Shown here: positions 41,413 through 49,965 of the stretch, piece by piece
Layout of the letters: each line of letters begins with the position of its first letter
Position numbering within the stretch: the stretch's first letter is position 1
NCBI GenBank assembly: GCA_003244105.1
Contig: QHBK01000003.1
Coordinates: 292,004-356,003 of the forward strand
From: Candidatus Eremiobacter antarcticus
GTDB taxonomy: Bacteria > Vulcanimicrobiota > Vulcanimicrobiia > Eremiobacterales > Eremiobacteraceae
Reading direction: 5' to 3'
Length of the DNA: 64,000 nucleotides
The notes under the pieces: generated by a model
The model's input: only the letters and a program-made list of their open reading frames with translations
Told to the model about the DNA's origin: nothing
Databases searched by the model: none
Program-made: the position numbers and the translations under genes

Positions 41413-43704
41413 TCATTGACCGAAGCTTTGCGCGATGATCGGACCGTTGTTGTTGATGCCGAAGGTGGCGCTTTCGCCGGGGAAGGCGAGCAGGCTCACC
41501 GACAGGTCGACCTCCTTGAGCGGCTGGAGATACGCAACGCGCACCTGATAACAATCGTTCACCGTGTGGCTCAGGAAATAGTTCTGCCCTTGCAAGCCAT
41601 GCTGCTTGAAGTCGTAGCTGCCTGAGAACTGGAAGTAATCGTTGCGCGACAAAGGGGTCGCCAGCGTGATGGCAAGCGGCGAGTAGCCGGTTCCATGCGG
41701 ATCGTATGACGTCCCGAGCGTGACGAGCGAAGACGAGCTGGGCTGCACGTTGAGCTGGTAGTTCACGATCGACAAGAATTTGTTGTGGAAATCGTAGCTC
41801 GTGAAAGCCGTGAACCGGTAGTAGCTCGCGTTGTAGATGTTGAGCGACTCGTTGATCTGATCGAAACCGAACTGGCGGTCCAATGAAGGCAGCGGCGTAT
41901 AGCCGCGCACGCTGGCGGCGCTGTAGGAGAGCGTGTTGTCGGCATGGCGGCCGAAGAACTGCTGCAGGGAGACCTGCTCGTTGATGCTGCCGAGCAGATC
42001 TCCGCTGCCGTAGGCGTCTTGACGGACGGTCGCCGACGCGTTGAGCAGCGTGCTGTTCCCGACCTTGAGCAGCGCCGGGCCGAACTGGGCGTTGGCTTCG
42101 TAACGCGAGGTCTCGATGTTGTCGTACTCATCGTTGTAGATGCCGTCCACCAGCGTGAGCGACACGGGCAGTCGCAGGGAGCTGATGAGGAACGGACGCG
42201 CGCGCAACGTGAGTTCGGGCACGCGCTGGATGCCGATGACCGGTGTCGTGGTCTCGAATGGCGTGCCGACGCCTGACGTCGAGAAGCCGTGGTTGGTCGA
42301 GGTGATCAGATCGGCGTCAAAGGAACGGGCGCTCACGTGCGTGTCGAGATTCAGACCGACGGCTCGCGAGAACGACTGCGGATTGGTGCTGTCTTGGAGA
42401 TTGAGCCCGACCGTCTGGCTGAAGGCCGGCGAGAAGGCGATGGTGTGATTGAAGATGCCGCCGAACGAGGTGGAGGGACCGGTGCTGGTATTCGTCAGGA
42501 TGTAGCTCGTGTTGCTGCGCGCGCCTGTATGGGTCACCGACAGGTTGGCGCTGGTCGTGGGCGGCAATGCGGTGAAGACCGCCGACTGCCCCGAATAGCT
42601 GAATTGAAGCGAGCCGGTCAAGTGCTCGTTGAAGAAGCGCTGCACGTTGAGATTGGCCTGCGTGGAGTTCTTCGTGCCCGTCAGGTCCTCTTGACGGCTG
42701 TTGTTGCGCAGGTTGTACAGCGTCAGCGATCCGCCTCCGCGTCCGTCTCGGCGCTGGAAATACATATCCGCGCCGAGACCCACGCCGACTTTTTGGAAAT
42801 AGTCGACGTGATAGGTGCCGTACCACTGCGGGCTGCGGTAGAAGTTCAAGAAGTTGCGGACGAAGAGCCCTTCCGTGGAGTTGTAGCCGACGCGCGGCGC
42901 GTAGGCGGTCGGACGGCTCTCGGCTTCGGTCAAAGGCAGCACGAACAGCCCCAGCGCCGCGACCAGCAGTTTGCCCAAGAACAAGGCTGAGCTGTGCACG
43001 ATCAGGCGGTCGTGCGGGCGAACTTCGATCTCTTTGCCAGTGATGTGATAGGCGACGTGGCGCGGATCGCACGTCGTGACCCACCCGTTCTTGATGATCG
43101 TGTGACCGTTGCCGTCGATGAACGCCTGCTCGCCGCGATAGTACAGCTGCCCTTGGATCTGCCGGCCTTCGTGGTAGATGGCCGTCGTCTGGCCGGACAC
43201 GCCCAAAAGCGTCGCCCGGTCGCTGTCGGCGTGATACTCGAGCGCTGCCGCCGTCGCGGAATCACCGTTGGCCTGCGTGAAAACGACGTGGCCGGTCGCG
43301 CGCAGCGTCTGCGTCACCGCATTGTACACCGCTTGATCGGATTTGACGTTGCTGTCCCCATACACCAGCACCACATGCCCCGTGGCGGTGAAGCCGCCCG
43401 AAGGGCTGCTGTTCCCATAGATCTGGTCAGCCGTTAACCGGGCCAGGCCTTCGCCCGGCGGCGGCAACGCGGCGCTTGGGCCGGGCTGAGGCGAGGCGGC
43501 GGGGCCGGACGTCGGAATGGGGGTGGCTCCGCGGTTGATGCGCGGGAAGTCTTCAGACGAAGGGGTGGGGGTCGTGAGCGCCGGTGCCGGCGTGCCGGGC
43601 AACGGGGTTGACATGGCTGCGGGCGATGCCGACGGCGATGGAGACGGCAGCGGTAACGCTACTGCGCGCGTACTCCAATCGCAGACGATGAAAAGGACGG
43701 CCAC
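41413..43704 (-). CDS. lptD: LptD/OstA-like outer-membrane LPS assembly protein
   Basis: A 763-residue protein with a short signal peptide, a Pro/Ser-rich linker (about 18-85), an N-terminal OstA-like periplasmic domain (LTADQIYGNSS, GHVVLVYGDSNVKSDQAVY, ATGHVVFT) and a long beta-barrel region with alternating aromatic strands. The two regions match LptD, which inserts LPS into the outer leaflet. The start is GTG 43704, with GGAGG 6 nt upstream. The sequence is divergent, so the lptD name rests on architecture and on lptC and lptF nearby. Confidence 0.78.
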   Translation of the reverse strand: MAVLFIVCDWSTRAVALPLPSPSPSASPAAMSTPLPGTPAPALTTPTPSSEDFPRINRGATPIPTSGPAASPQPGPSAALPPPGEGLARLTADQIYGNSSPSGGFTATGHVVLVYGDSNVKSDQAVYNAVTQTLRATGHVVFTQANGDSATAAALEYHADSDRATLLGVSGQTTAIYHEGRQIQGQLYYRGEQAFIDGNGHTIIKNGWVTTCDPRHVAYHITGKEIEVRPHDRLIVHSSALFLGKLLVAALGLFVLPLTEAESRPTAYAPRVGYNSTEGLFVRNFLNFYRSPQWYGTYHVDYFQKVGVGLGADMYFQRRDGRGGGSLTLYNLRNNSRQEDLTGTKNSTQANLNVQRFFNEHLTGSLQFSYSGQSAVFTALPPTTSANLSVTHTGARSNTSYILTNTSTGPSTSFGGIFNHTIAFSPAFSQTVGLNLQDSTNPQSFSRAVGLNLDTHVSARSFDADLITSTNHGFSTSGVGTPFETTTPVIGIQRVPELTLRARPFLISSLRLPVSLTLVDGIYNDEYDNIETSRYEANAQFGPALLKVGNSTLLNASATVRQDAYGSGDLLGSINEQVSLQQFFGRHADNTLSYSAASVRGYTPLPSLDRQFGFDQINESLNIYNASYYRFTAFTSYDFHNKFLSIVNYQLNVQPSSSSLVTLGTSYDPHGTGYSPLAITLATPLSRNDYFQFSGSYDFKQHGLQGQNYFLSHTVNDCYQVRVAYLQPLKEVDLSVSLLAFPGESATFGINNNGPIIAQSFGQ

Positions 43705-43779
43705 GGCCGTCCTCCACGCGCTTGACCGACAATCAATTGACCGGCGTTCTCCTCGTGCGTCAAATGATAGCCGCGAGAC

Positions 43780-45015
43780 CTACCGCTCCTCTCTCCAGAT
43801 CATCACCAAGCCCGCCAGCCCGAGAATCATGTTCGGTATCCACGGCGCGAGGTTGGCGGGCAGCGCGCCGTCCTTTCCCAACGCGTACGTGGCCGACATG
43901 ATCAGATAGTAGACAAAGAGGACGACGACCGCGAGCATCGCTCCCACGCCGCGGCCGCGCTTTCCGAAGCGAACGCCGAGCGGCAGCGCGATGAAGATGC
44001 TGATCAGACACGCCAGCGGCATCGCGTACTTCTGCTGCAGCGAGATCTGGTATTGGCGGACGTCGTCGCCGCTGCCCTTGAGCGCCTTGATCTGCGCTGA
44101 CAACTGACGAGAGTTCATCTCAAACGGGCCGCGCGCGCCCTCGAACAACACCGAGGCGTTCGCCAAAGGGAACTCAAGCGTGTGGAAGCGCTGCTGCTTC
44201 GTGACCAAGCCGCTCGGACCGTAGATCGTCTGGACTCCATCAGCCAATATCAGCTTGCCTTGCGCCTGACGCGCAGTCGCCGCCGTCAAGGTCTCCGGAA
44301 AAAAGCCGGTCCCAAGCGAGTAGATCTGCACGTTGTGCATCAGCTTGGTCTGAGGGTCAGTCGAGCCCACGTAGATGCTGTGCTTCCCGTCGTCAGTCCG
44401 GATGAACTGGTCCGGCGCGATGATCGGCTGGCTCGAGTGGTACGCGATCTGCCGAAAAATCGCTTGCGATTTATGCTGTGACTGAGGCGCGACGAATTCG
44501 TTGATCAAAAAGGCGACGATGGCCAGCGCTATGCCCATCGCGAAGGCCGGCATGGCGATGCGCGTCAGGGTGATGCCGCTCGTGCGCATCGCGGTCATCT
44601 CGTTGTCGCCGGCCAGCCGGCCGAAACCTTGCAAGACGCCGAAGAGCGCCGAGAACGGCAAGATCAAGTAGACGAACGACGGCACCTGCAGCACGATGTA
44701 CCGCATGACCAAGCCGAACGGCACCGATTTGTTGATGATATAGTCCGCCGCCAGAAAGAATGTGTTGATCAGCAGAAACAGTGTGAAAGCGGCCACTGCG
44801 AAGCCGAACGGCGCGGCGATCTCCCGGGTCAGGTAGGCGTCGAGGATACTGAAGATCGAGCGCCGCGGCTTGATCGGCGCCGACGGTAGGCTGCGCGGTC
44901 CCTCGCTTGTCAGCCAATCGAGCGAGGATCCTGCAGCGGGCGCGAGCCGCGGCGACTCTGAGAGAACGCCGTAGCTTTCACCGTGGGGCGCCGATGCCTC
45001 GCTGGATGTGGACAT
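43780..45015 (-). CDS. LptF/LptG-family permease (YjgP/YjgQ)
   Basis: A 411-residue inner-membrane protein of the LPS export ABC transporter. A proline-rich cytoplasmic N-terminus precedes YLTREIAAPFGFAV and three membrane helices, then a periplasmic jellyroll (about 150-310) and three more helices. LQGFGRLAGDNEMTAMRTSGI, cited from GRLAGDNEMTAMR, is the cytoplasmic coupling helix that contacts LptB. ATG 45015 follows AAGGAAG. LptB and a second permease are not in the window; a homodimer is possible. Confidence 0.88.
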   Translation of the reverse strand: MSTSSEASAPHGESYGVLSESPRLAPAAGSSLDWLTSEGPRSLPSAPIKPRRSIFSILDAYLTREIAAPFGFAVAAFTLFLLINTFFLAADYIINKSVPFGLVMRYIVLQVPSFVYLILPFSALFGVLQGFGRLAGDNEMTAMRTSGITLTRIAMPAFAMGIALAIVAFLINEFVAPQSQHKSQAIFRQIAYHSSQPIIAPDQFIRTDDGKHSIYVGSTDPQTKLMHNVQIYSLGTGFFPETLTAATARQAQGKLILADGVQTIYGPSGLVTKQQRFHTLEFPLANASVLFEGARGPFEMNSRQLSAQIKALKGSGDDVRQYQISLQQKYAMPLACLISIFIALPLGVRFGKRGRGVGAMLAVVVLFVYYLIMSATYALGKDGALPANLAPWIPNMILGLAGLVMIWREER

Positions 45016-45123
45016 GAAGCGCCACTTCCTTTGCTTTTACGGGCTATCCTGGGCTGGCGTTGCGATGGAGCGTGCGGTGCCGCGCAAAGGGCGCGGCGAT
45101 GATGCGCTTTCGCCGTCGCCGTT

Positions 45124-45624
45124 TCAGCGCTTCGGCGCTGAGCGATACATCGCGTTGATGCTGTCGACGTAGGCGCGGGTTTCCGCGTATGGCGGTATGC
45201 CGCCGTACTTTTGGACCGCGCCGCTGCCGGCGTTGTAGGCGGCCAGCGCCAGCGACACGTCACCGTGGTACCGTTGCAGCAGATCGTGCAGATACGCGAC
45301 GCCCCCGGCCACATTAGCCGCCGGGTCGAAAGCATTAACGACGCCGTAGGCTGCGGCGGTTCCGGGCATCAACTGCATCAAGCCCATAGCACCGGCGCTG
45401 GAGATCGCTGAAGGGTCGCCGCCGGATTCTTGCGCGATCACGGCTTGCACCAATGACTGCGGCACGCCCCGAGCTCGTGACTGTTCGGAGACGATCGCGT
45501 TGAGACGCGCCGCATCCATGCTGTGCGGCCCGCTGACGAGCGGCAAGAAGCCTCCTCCGCTGCAGCCGGCCACCGTGGCTGATCCGATGATGAGCAGCAA
45601 CAGCCCGAGGCGCGGGATCATCAT
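45124..45624 (-). CDS. Lytic transglycosylase (SLT domain) lipoprotein
   Basis: A 166-residue exported enzyme cutting peptidoglycan glycan strands. A lipoprotein-type signal ends in VAGC, and the SLT domain shows the catalytic glutamate in IAQESGG, then SSAGAMGLMQLMPGTA and ALAAYNAG. ATG 45624 (or 45621) starts directly at the signal peptide. Upstream lies a strongly structured region. Confidence 0.9.
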   Translation of the reverse strand: MMIPRLGLLLLIIGSATVAGCSGGGFLPLVSGPHSMDAARLNAIVSEQSRARGVPQSLVQAVIAQESGGDPSAISSAGAMGLMQLMPGTAAAYGVVNAFDPAANVAGGVAYLHDLLQRYHGDVSLALAAYNAGSGAVQKYGGIPPYAETRAYVDSINAMYRSAPKR

Positions 45625-45727
45625 GAAGCGTTCACGGCCATTTCTCGCAGCAGTTATGAGCGCAGGCCGATGCAGCCTGCTTCCGGCGCACGACGGCGCC
45701 ATGTCTCTCTAACGTTGTATCGGTGCA

Positions 45728-45766
45728 TTTCGGCTGTTTTCGGCGTTTGCGCGAAATGAGCCGAAA
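45728..45766. repeat. Long imperfect inverted repeat
   Basis: TTTCGGCT (45728-45735) pairs perfectly with AGCCGAAA (45759-45766), and inside it TTTCGGC (45738-45744) pairs imperfectly with GCGCGAAA around GTTT. Together they form a stem of about 17 bp with a few mismatches, between the transglycosylase gene and the upstream zinc-ribbon gene. Confidence 0.6.
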
Positions 45767-45772
45767 GTGAGA

Positions 45773-45796
45773 ACCTGCGCACAGGGGCGCGCAGGT
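45773..45796 (-). terminator. Terminator-like hairpin after the zinc-ribbon gene
   Basis: ACCTGCGC (45773-45780) and GCGCAGGT (45789-45796) give a perfect 8-bp stem with an 8-nt loop, 4 bp downstream of the zinc-ribbon stop on the minus strand. TTCTCACTTT follows. Confidence 0.6.
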
Positions 45797-45799
45797 GAG

Positions 45800-46099
45800 T
45801 TACTGCCGGGCGCGCCGGCCGGCAACCGAGCGGTAGCAGTCTGGGCAGTAGACCGGCTTGTCGGGCTGCGGCGAAAACGGCACCTGCGTGGCGGACCCGC
45901 ACTGGGAACAGACGGCGTCGAACATCACTCGATCGGCGCCCCCATTGCTGCGGTCGCGCTTGCGCGCCTTGCGGCAGTCAGGGCAACGCGTCGGCTCGTG
46001 CTCGAAACCTTTTTGCGCGTAGAACTCCTGTTCGCCGGCGGTGAACACGAATTGGCCGCCGCAATCGCGGCACGTTGAAGTCCGATCTTGAAACGCCAC
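45800..46099 (-). CDS. Zinc-ribbon protein (double CxxC)
   Basis: A 99-residue small protein with four CxxC pairs: CRDC, CPDC, CSQC and CPDC, separated by GGQFVFTAGEQEFY and a basic KARKRDRS linker. The N-terminal half is a widespread zinc-ribbon type of unknown function, often linked to nucleic-acid or RNA-polymerase binding. The start is GTG 46099 with GGGAG about 8 nt upstream. It is divergent from the TlpA-like gene. Confidence 0.85.
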   Translation of the reverse strand: MAFQDRTSTCRDCGGQFVFTAGEQEFYAQKGFEHEPTRCPDCRKARKRDRSNGGADRVMFDAVCSQCGSATQVPFSPQPDKPVYCPDCYRSVAGRRARQ

Positions 46100-46250
46100 G
46101 GCAGTCTCCCAGATGCTTCGCAAACCGGAAATGATGAAGTCCGCGCCGTGGTTACGGCGCAGCGTTCCCGAGAAGACGTTAGCACGTTTTGAGCGAAAAA
46201 GCAACTTCGGCAGGCGGTTGGAGAGCCTCCACAGGGGAACGTTCATAGCT

Positions 46251-47936
46251 ATGCGGATGAGCAAAATTCAGCTGGCCATTGCAGTGGGGTGCGCAGGCGC
46301 AGGCATGCTGCTGTTGCCGCGCGGCGCGGCGCTCGGTTTGAATCCGCCCGCGCTCAACAGCGGCGCTCGCGCTCCTGCTGAAGGAACGGCCGCTCCCCCG
46401 TTCAGCCTCCTTGGGCTCGACGCGCGCAACTGGACGCTGGCCCAGACGCGCGGCCGCGTCACGGTTTTGAACTTCTTCGCGACCTGGTGTCCGCCGTGCC
46501 GTGCAGAGACACCTGACCTCAATGCCATCGAGCGGCGTTATGCCGCCAAGGGAGTGGCATTCGTCGGCATCGACGATGAGGAGAGCCCGGCGCTTGTCTC
46601 GGTGTTCGCAAAGACGAAGGGCGTGCGCTATCAGATCGTGATGGATTCCAAAAGCGCGGTCGAGCATGCGTACGACGTGCGAGCGATCCCGACGACGTAC
46701 GTCTTGGATCGCCGCGGCATCGTCCGCTATCGGCAAGTCGACGAGCTTAACGCGAAGACCCTCACAGCAGTGCTCGAGGCGGTCATCGCGGGCAAGCCGA
46801 TACCGCAAAGCCAAGCGACGCGACGGTTTCATGGGATTGTCTCAACAGCGCTGCGCTCGCTGAACGAAGGCTTGAAAAGCGCGAAGGCTGCGGCGCCTGG
46901 CAAGACGCCCGCGCTGGACGCCGCTATCAACACCGGCACGCGAGCCAACAAATCGATTGACACGCTGCTGTCAGGTCCGGATTCGTCATCCGTGAGCTAC
47001 TTCGATGTGACCAAAGCGCGCGGTGCGCTGAACAATGCGCTCGCCGAGGCCTACGCGTTGCGCGCTTCGGGCAGCGACGCGCTGGAAGCCGCCTTGCTGC
47101 GCGGTCAGACGTATGAGGATCAAGAACGCTTTGCGGATGCGGCCGCGCAGTACGAGCAGGCCATGCAGATGGCTCCCAAGGACACGAGAGGCTACGACGG
47201 CGCCTACCTAGCGCAGTACGAGATGCACGCCTACAGCCGATCGCTTGAGATCGCCCAGGCTGAAGCCGGCATCGCGCCGCAGGAGCCCGAGAGCTGGCTC
47301 ACCGTCGCATCGGCGCGCAACTCCCTTCATCAATACGGCCTGGCTCTCGAAGCGCAGCGAAAAGCCTTGGCGCTGGCTTCGCAAGCGTACGCGCGCAAGC
47401 CGTCAGCCAAAGATGCGGCCTACGAACTGGGCCGGGTTTGGCTGAAGATGGCGCGCACCGAGATTTTGGCCCATGATGCGGCCTCAGCGCGTCCGCTGCT
47501 GCGGCAAGCGTCCGCTGCTGCTCCCCAGACGATCGTCGACCAGCAGGCCGCCGAGCAGTTGGCGGCGCTTCGACCTTCGCAAATAGCCATCGACGGCTCG
47601 GGCGAGCGCGGGGCGCGCGGCAGATCGATGAATCCGGCGCACGTGTTCGTCAACGTGCGCAATCCGTCGGCCCAGGCGCGCGCGGTCAATCTGGCCGCCA
47701 CCGGTCTGCCCAGCCGCTGGCTCCTCTCGTTCTGCTACGGCACCGTGTGCAACCCGTACAAGGTCTCATTCGCGTTGCCCGCGCGAGGCAGCAAGCGCGT
47801 AGAGCTTTTGGTCGCGCCGTTGCGAGAAACAGGCGGACCCTGGTCGATGAGCCTGAGCGTTTCCGGCGGCTCGACGGCGCGCGTGAACCTCGACGCCAAA
47901 ACGGCAAAAGCTGCGATTCTCATCACCGCCAGCTAA
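46251..47936 (+). CDS. TlpA-like thioredoxin fused to a TPR and C-terminal beta domain
   Basis: A 561-residue exported protein. After a signal or anchor helix comes a thioredoxin-like domain (about 35-180) with FFATWCPPCRAE, GVAFVGIDDEES and the cis-proline AIPTTYVLD. A helical region with TPR-like repeats follows (about 290-450), and a C-terminal beta-sandwich-like part that contains SFCYGTVCNPYKVSF. TlpA proteins reduce periplasmic disulfides, for example in cytochrome c maturation. ATG 46251 has AGGGGA upstream; ATG 46257 is equally possible. Confidence 0.85.
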   Translation: MRMSKIQLAIAVGCAGAGMLLLPRGAALGLNPPALNSGARAPAEGTAAPPFSLLGLDARNWTLAQTRGRVTVLNFFATWCPPCRAETPDLNAIERRYAAKGVAFVGIDDEESPALVSVFAKTKGVRYQIVMDSKSAVEHAYDVRAIPTTYVLDRRGIVRYRQVDELNAKTLTAVLEAVIAGKPIPQSQATRRFHGIVSTALRSLNEGLKSAKAAAPGKTPALDAAINTGTRANKSIDTLLSGPDSSSVSYFDVTKARGALNNALAEAYALRASGSDALEAALLRGQTYEDQERFADAAAQYEQAMQMAPKDTRGYDGAYLAQYEMHAYSRSLEIAQAEAGIAPQEPESWLTVASARNSLHQYGLALEAQRKALALASQAYARKPSAKDAAYELGRVWLKMARTEILAHDAASARPLLRQASAAAPQTIVDQQAAEQLAALRPSQIAIDGSGERGARGRSMNPAHVFVNVRNPSAQARAVNLAATGLPSRWLLSFCYGTVCNPYKVSFALPARGSKRVELLVAPLRETGGPWSMSLSVSGGSTARVNLDAKTAKAAILITAS

Positions 47937-47998
47937 GCCCTAAAACAACAGCTTTCTAGCCCGATCCTTCGGCGCTGCTCTAGCGCGGACCACGCCCT

Positions 47999-48016
47999 CA
48001 TTTGTCTTTACAAATG
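47999..48016. repeat. Perfect inverted repeat overlapping the mraZ promoter
   Basis: CATTTGT (47999-48005) and ACAAATG (48010-48016) are separated by CTTT. The arm covers the -35 box TTTACA. It could be an operator, or a terminator stem for the upstream TlpA-like gene, since ATTTATTATT follows. Confidence 0.45.
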
Positions 48017-48035
48017 GCCGATTTATTATTATAGT
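48007..48035 (+). promoter_or_regulatory. Promoter of the mraZ/dcw operon
   Basis: TTTACA (48007-48012) and TATAGT (48030-48035) each match the sigma-70 consensus at 5 of 6 positions with the ideal 17-bp spacer. The predicted start point is near 48042, inside the MraZ box array. Confidence 0.75.
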
Positions 48036-48067
48036 GGGGCTTAGTGGTACGTAGTGGAGTAAAGTGG
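48033..48067 (+). promoter_or_regulatory. MraZ-binding repeats (four AGTGG boxes, 10-bp period)
   Basis: AGTGG occurs at 48033, 48043, 48053 and 48063, exactly 10 bp apart, ending 7 bp before the mraZ ATG. MraZ is known to bind tandem GTGG-type repeats with this period upstream of its own operon. The first box overlaps the -10 hexamer, so MraZ would be expected to repress the operon. Confidence 0.85.
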
Positions 48068-48074
48068 CCAGTAG

Positions 48075-48515
48075 ATGAACCCCTTTCCGAAGTTTACGGG
48101 ACGATACGATCACTCGTTCGACGAGAAGGGCCGCTTGACCATACCATCGCGCTTCCGCGCACGGCTTGGAGACCACTTCGTGCTGACAATTGCGCCGCCT
48201 GATCCATGCTTAGCGATGTACCCTGAGTCCACGTGGTCCGAATTCTGCAGCAAGCTCGAGGCCGCCCCGCGCAAGGACGCCCAGTATCGGGCCTTCGTGC
48301 GCCACCTGTTCGCGAACACGGAAGAAGTCTCGGCTGACGCTCAAGGCCGGCTGCTGATCCCCTCGGTGCTGCGCGACGCGGTGGGCCTGCAACGCGAGGC
48401 GGTCCTCGTCGGCGCGCTGACGCGCGTTGAACTGTGGCCCGCTGAGGCTTGGCGCGCGACGCATGGCGCGCCGGACGGCATGGCTGACCTCATGACCGAG
48501 CTTGGGCTCTATTGA
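48075..48515 (+). CDS. mraZ: Transcriptional regulator MraZ
   Basis: A 146-residue protein with two AbrB/MraZ-type repeats, seen in DEKGRLTIPSRFR and DAQGRLLIPSVLR. It autoregulates the division and cell wall cluster. Upstream lie the promoter and four AGTGG boxes. The downstream rsmH start overlaps its end by 14 nt. Confidence 0.96.
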   Translation: MNPFPKFTGRYDHSFDEKGRLTIPSRFRARLGDHFVLTIAPPDPCLAMYPESTWSEFCSKLEAAPRKDAQYRAFVRHLFANTEEVSADAQGRLLIPSVLRDAVGLQREAVLVGALTRVELWPAEAWRATHGAPDGMADLMTELGLY

Positions 48516-49467
48516 GCATGCGCCGGTCATGCTGCAGGAGGCGGTGACGTTGCTGCGCGCCGCCGCCACTCTGGAACGCTCTCCCACCTTCGTCGACGCG
48601 ACCTTCGGCGGCGGCGGGCATTCGCGCGCGCTGCTCGATCAGGTGACGTCCTGCAATGTGATTGCGATCGACGCCGATCCGGCTGCCATCGCGCGAGCGC
48701 GCTCGATGGCGCAAGATTTCGGCGGCCGATTCGTCGCTTTTCAGCGGCGCTTTGGCGATCTCACTTCCGTCTTACAAGAAGCTGGCGTCGAGCGTATCGA
48801 CGGCGTCCTCTATGACTTGGGGCTTTCGTCATTCCAGCTTGCGGATACGCGCGGGTTTTCGTTCACCGGCGACGACCCGCTCGACATGCGCCTCGATCCG
48901 CAATCGGACGCCGCCACCGCGTCCGACCTGCTGCAAACGCTTCCGTTCGCCGGTCTGGAGAGGCTCCTGCGCGACTACGGCGAGGAACGCAGGGCCAAAG
49001 CGATCGCGCACGCGATCATCCAGCGGCGCGCTCCCCTCAAACGCTGGACCACGAGCGATCTCGTGGGAGCCGTTTTGCGCGCGCAGCCTCGACGCGAGCA
49101 GCGCCGCCACCAGCGCATCCATCCGGCGACGCGGACGTTTCAGGCGTTGCGAATGGCCGTCAATGACGACGTCGGCCAGCTCGAGCGCAGCTTGACCGCC
49201 GCTGCTCAAGCCCTCGCGCCGGGTGGCCGCATCGTCGCCATCAGCTTTCATTCGATTGAAGACCGGATCGTCAAGCACCGCTTCAAAGAATTTCAAGCGG
49301 CCGGCTTGACCGCGACCCTGACGCGCAAACCGATGCGGCCAAAAGCCCCGGAGGTCGCCGCCAACCCCCGCAGCCGCAGCGCGAAGCTGCGCGCCGCCGA
49401 GCGCGTTTCAGACGCTCCCCAGGCGCCGCTTGCACCCGCGAGATCGAGACGAGGAGCGAGCGCATAA
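48502..49467 (+). CDS. rsmH: 16S rRNA (cytosine-1402-N4)-methyltransferase
   Basis: A 321-residue SAM-dependent methyltransferase (MraW) modifying 16S rRNA. It has HAPVM near the start, DATFGGGGHSRALL (SAM site), the LYDLGLSSFQL segment, DMRLDP, FQALRMAVND and SFHSIEDR. The start is TTG 48502 inside mraZ; no ATG fits the conserved N-terminus. The C-terminal tail is basic and Ala-rich. Confidence 0.94.
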   Translation: MGSIEHAPVMLQEAVTLLRAAATLERSPTFVDATFGGGGHSRALLDQVTSCNVIAIDADPAAIARARSMAQDFGGRFVAFQRRFGDLTSVLQEAGVERIDGVLYDLGLSSFQLADTRGFSFTGDDPLDMRLDPQSDAATASDLLQTLPFAGLERLLRDYGEERRAKAIAHAIIQRRAPLKRWTTSDLVGAVLRAQPRREQRRHQRIHPATRTFQALRMAVNDDVGQLERSLTAAAQALAPGGRIVAISFHSIEDRIVKHRFKEFQAAGLTATLTRKPMRPKAPEVAANPRSRSAKLRAAERVSDAPQAPLAPARSRRGASA

Positions 49468-49468
49468 C

Positions 49469-49921
49469 ATGGCAATGGCCGCTTACGCGTACAAGCCACA
49501 ACTCGAGGCGAACGCAAAGCGCGAGGGCGACGGCCACGAGGCCGGGCGGCGGCTCAGATGGGAATCGCGGCGCCGCCTGAAGGTCTTTGCCAACGCCAAA
49601 GCGCTGGGCTTTTGTCTGGCGCCCGTGATCATGGTGCTGCTGTACGTCGGGCTGATGGCAGGACTCACCGCTCAAACGTATCGGCTGAGCGCCCAAGAAC
49701 GGCTGCGCAGCGATCTCATCCAGCGCGATGCAAGTCTGCGAAGCCGCGTCGCCCAGCTCGAATCCGTTGACCGGCTGCAAGCCGTGGCACGACAGCTGCA
49801 CATGGGACCTCCCAAGCGCGTCGCCGTGCTGCCCTTGCCGAGAGCGCCGGTCGCGGAGCAGCGGCGGACAGCGCTTTTGGAACGGGTCGCGGGCGTCGCG
49901 CACTGGCTCGTGGTGCGCTGA
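49469..49921 (+). CDS. ftsL: FtsL-like cell division protein
   Basis: A 150-residue bitopic protein with a basic cytoplasmic N-terminus, one membrane helix (about 49-68: LAPVIMVLLYVGLMAGL) and a coiled-coil region (TYRLSAQERLRSDLI, SLRSRVAQLES). The position between rsmH and ftsI is where ftsL stands in dcw clusters. FtsL sequences are poorly conserved, so the assignment uses topology and position. GAGGAG lies 12 nt upstream. Confidence 0.78.
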   Translation: MAMAAYAYKPQLEANAKREGDGHEAGRRLRWESRRRLKVFANAKALGFCLAPVIMVLLYVGLMAGLTAQTYRLSAQERLRSDLIQRDASLRSRVAQLESVDRLQAVARQLHMGPPKRVAVLPLPRAPVAEQRRTALLERVAGVAHWLVVR

Positions 49922-49965
49922 CGGCCAGTCGGCGTCCCCCCGCCGATCATCCATCGCGCGAGCGC

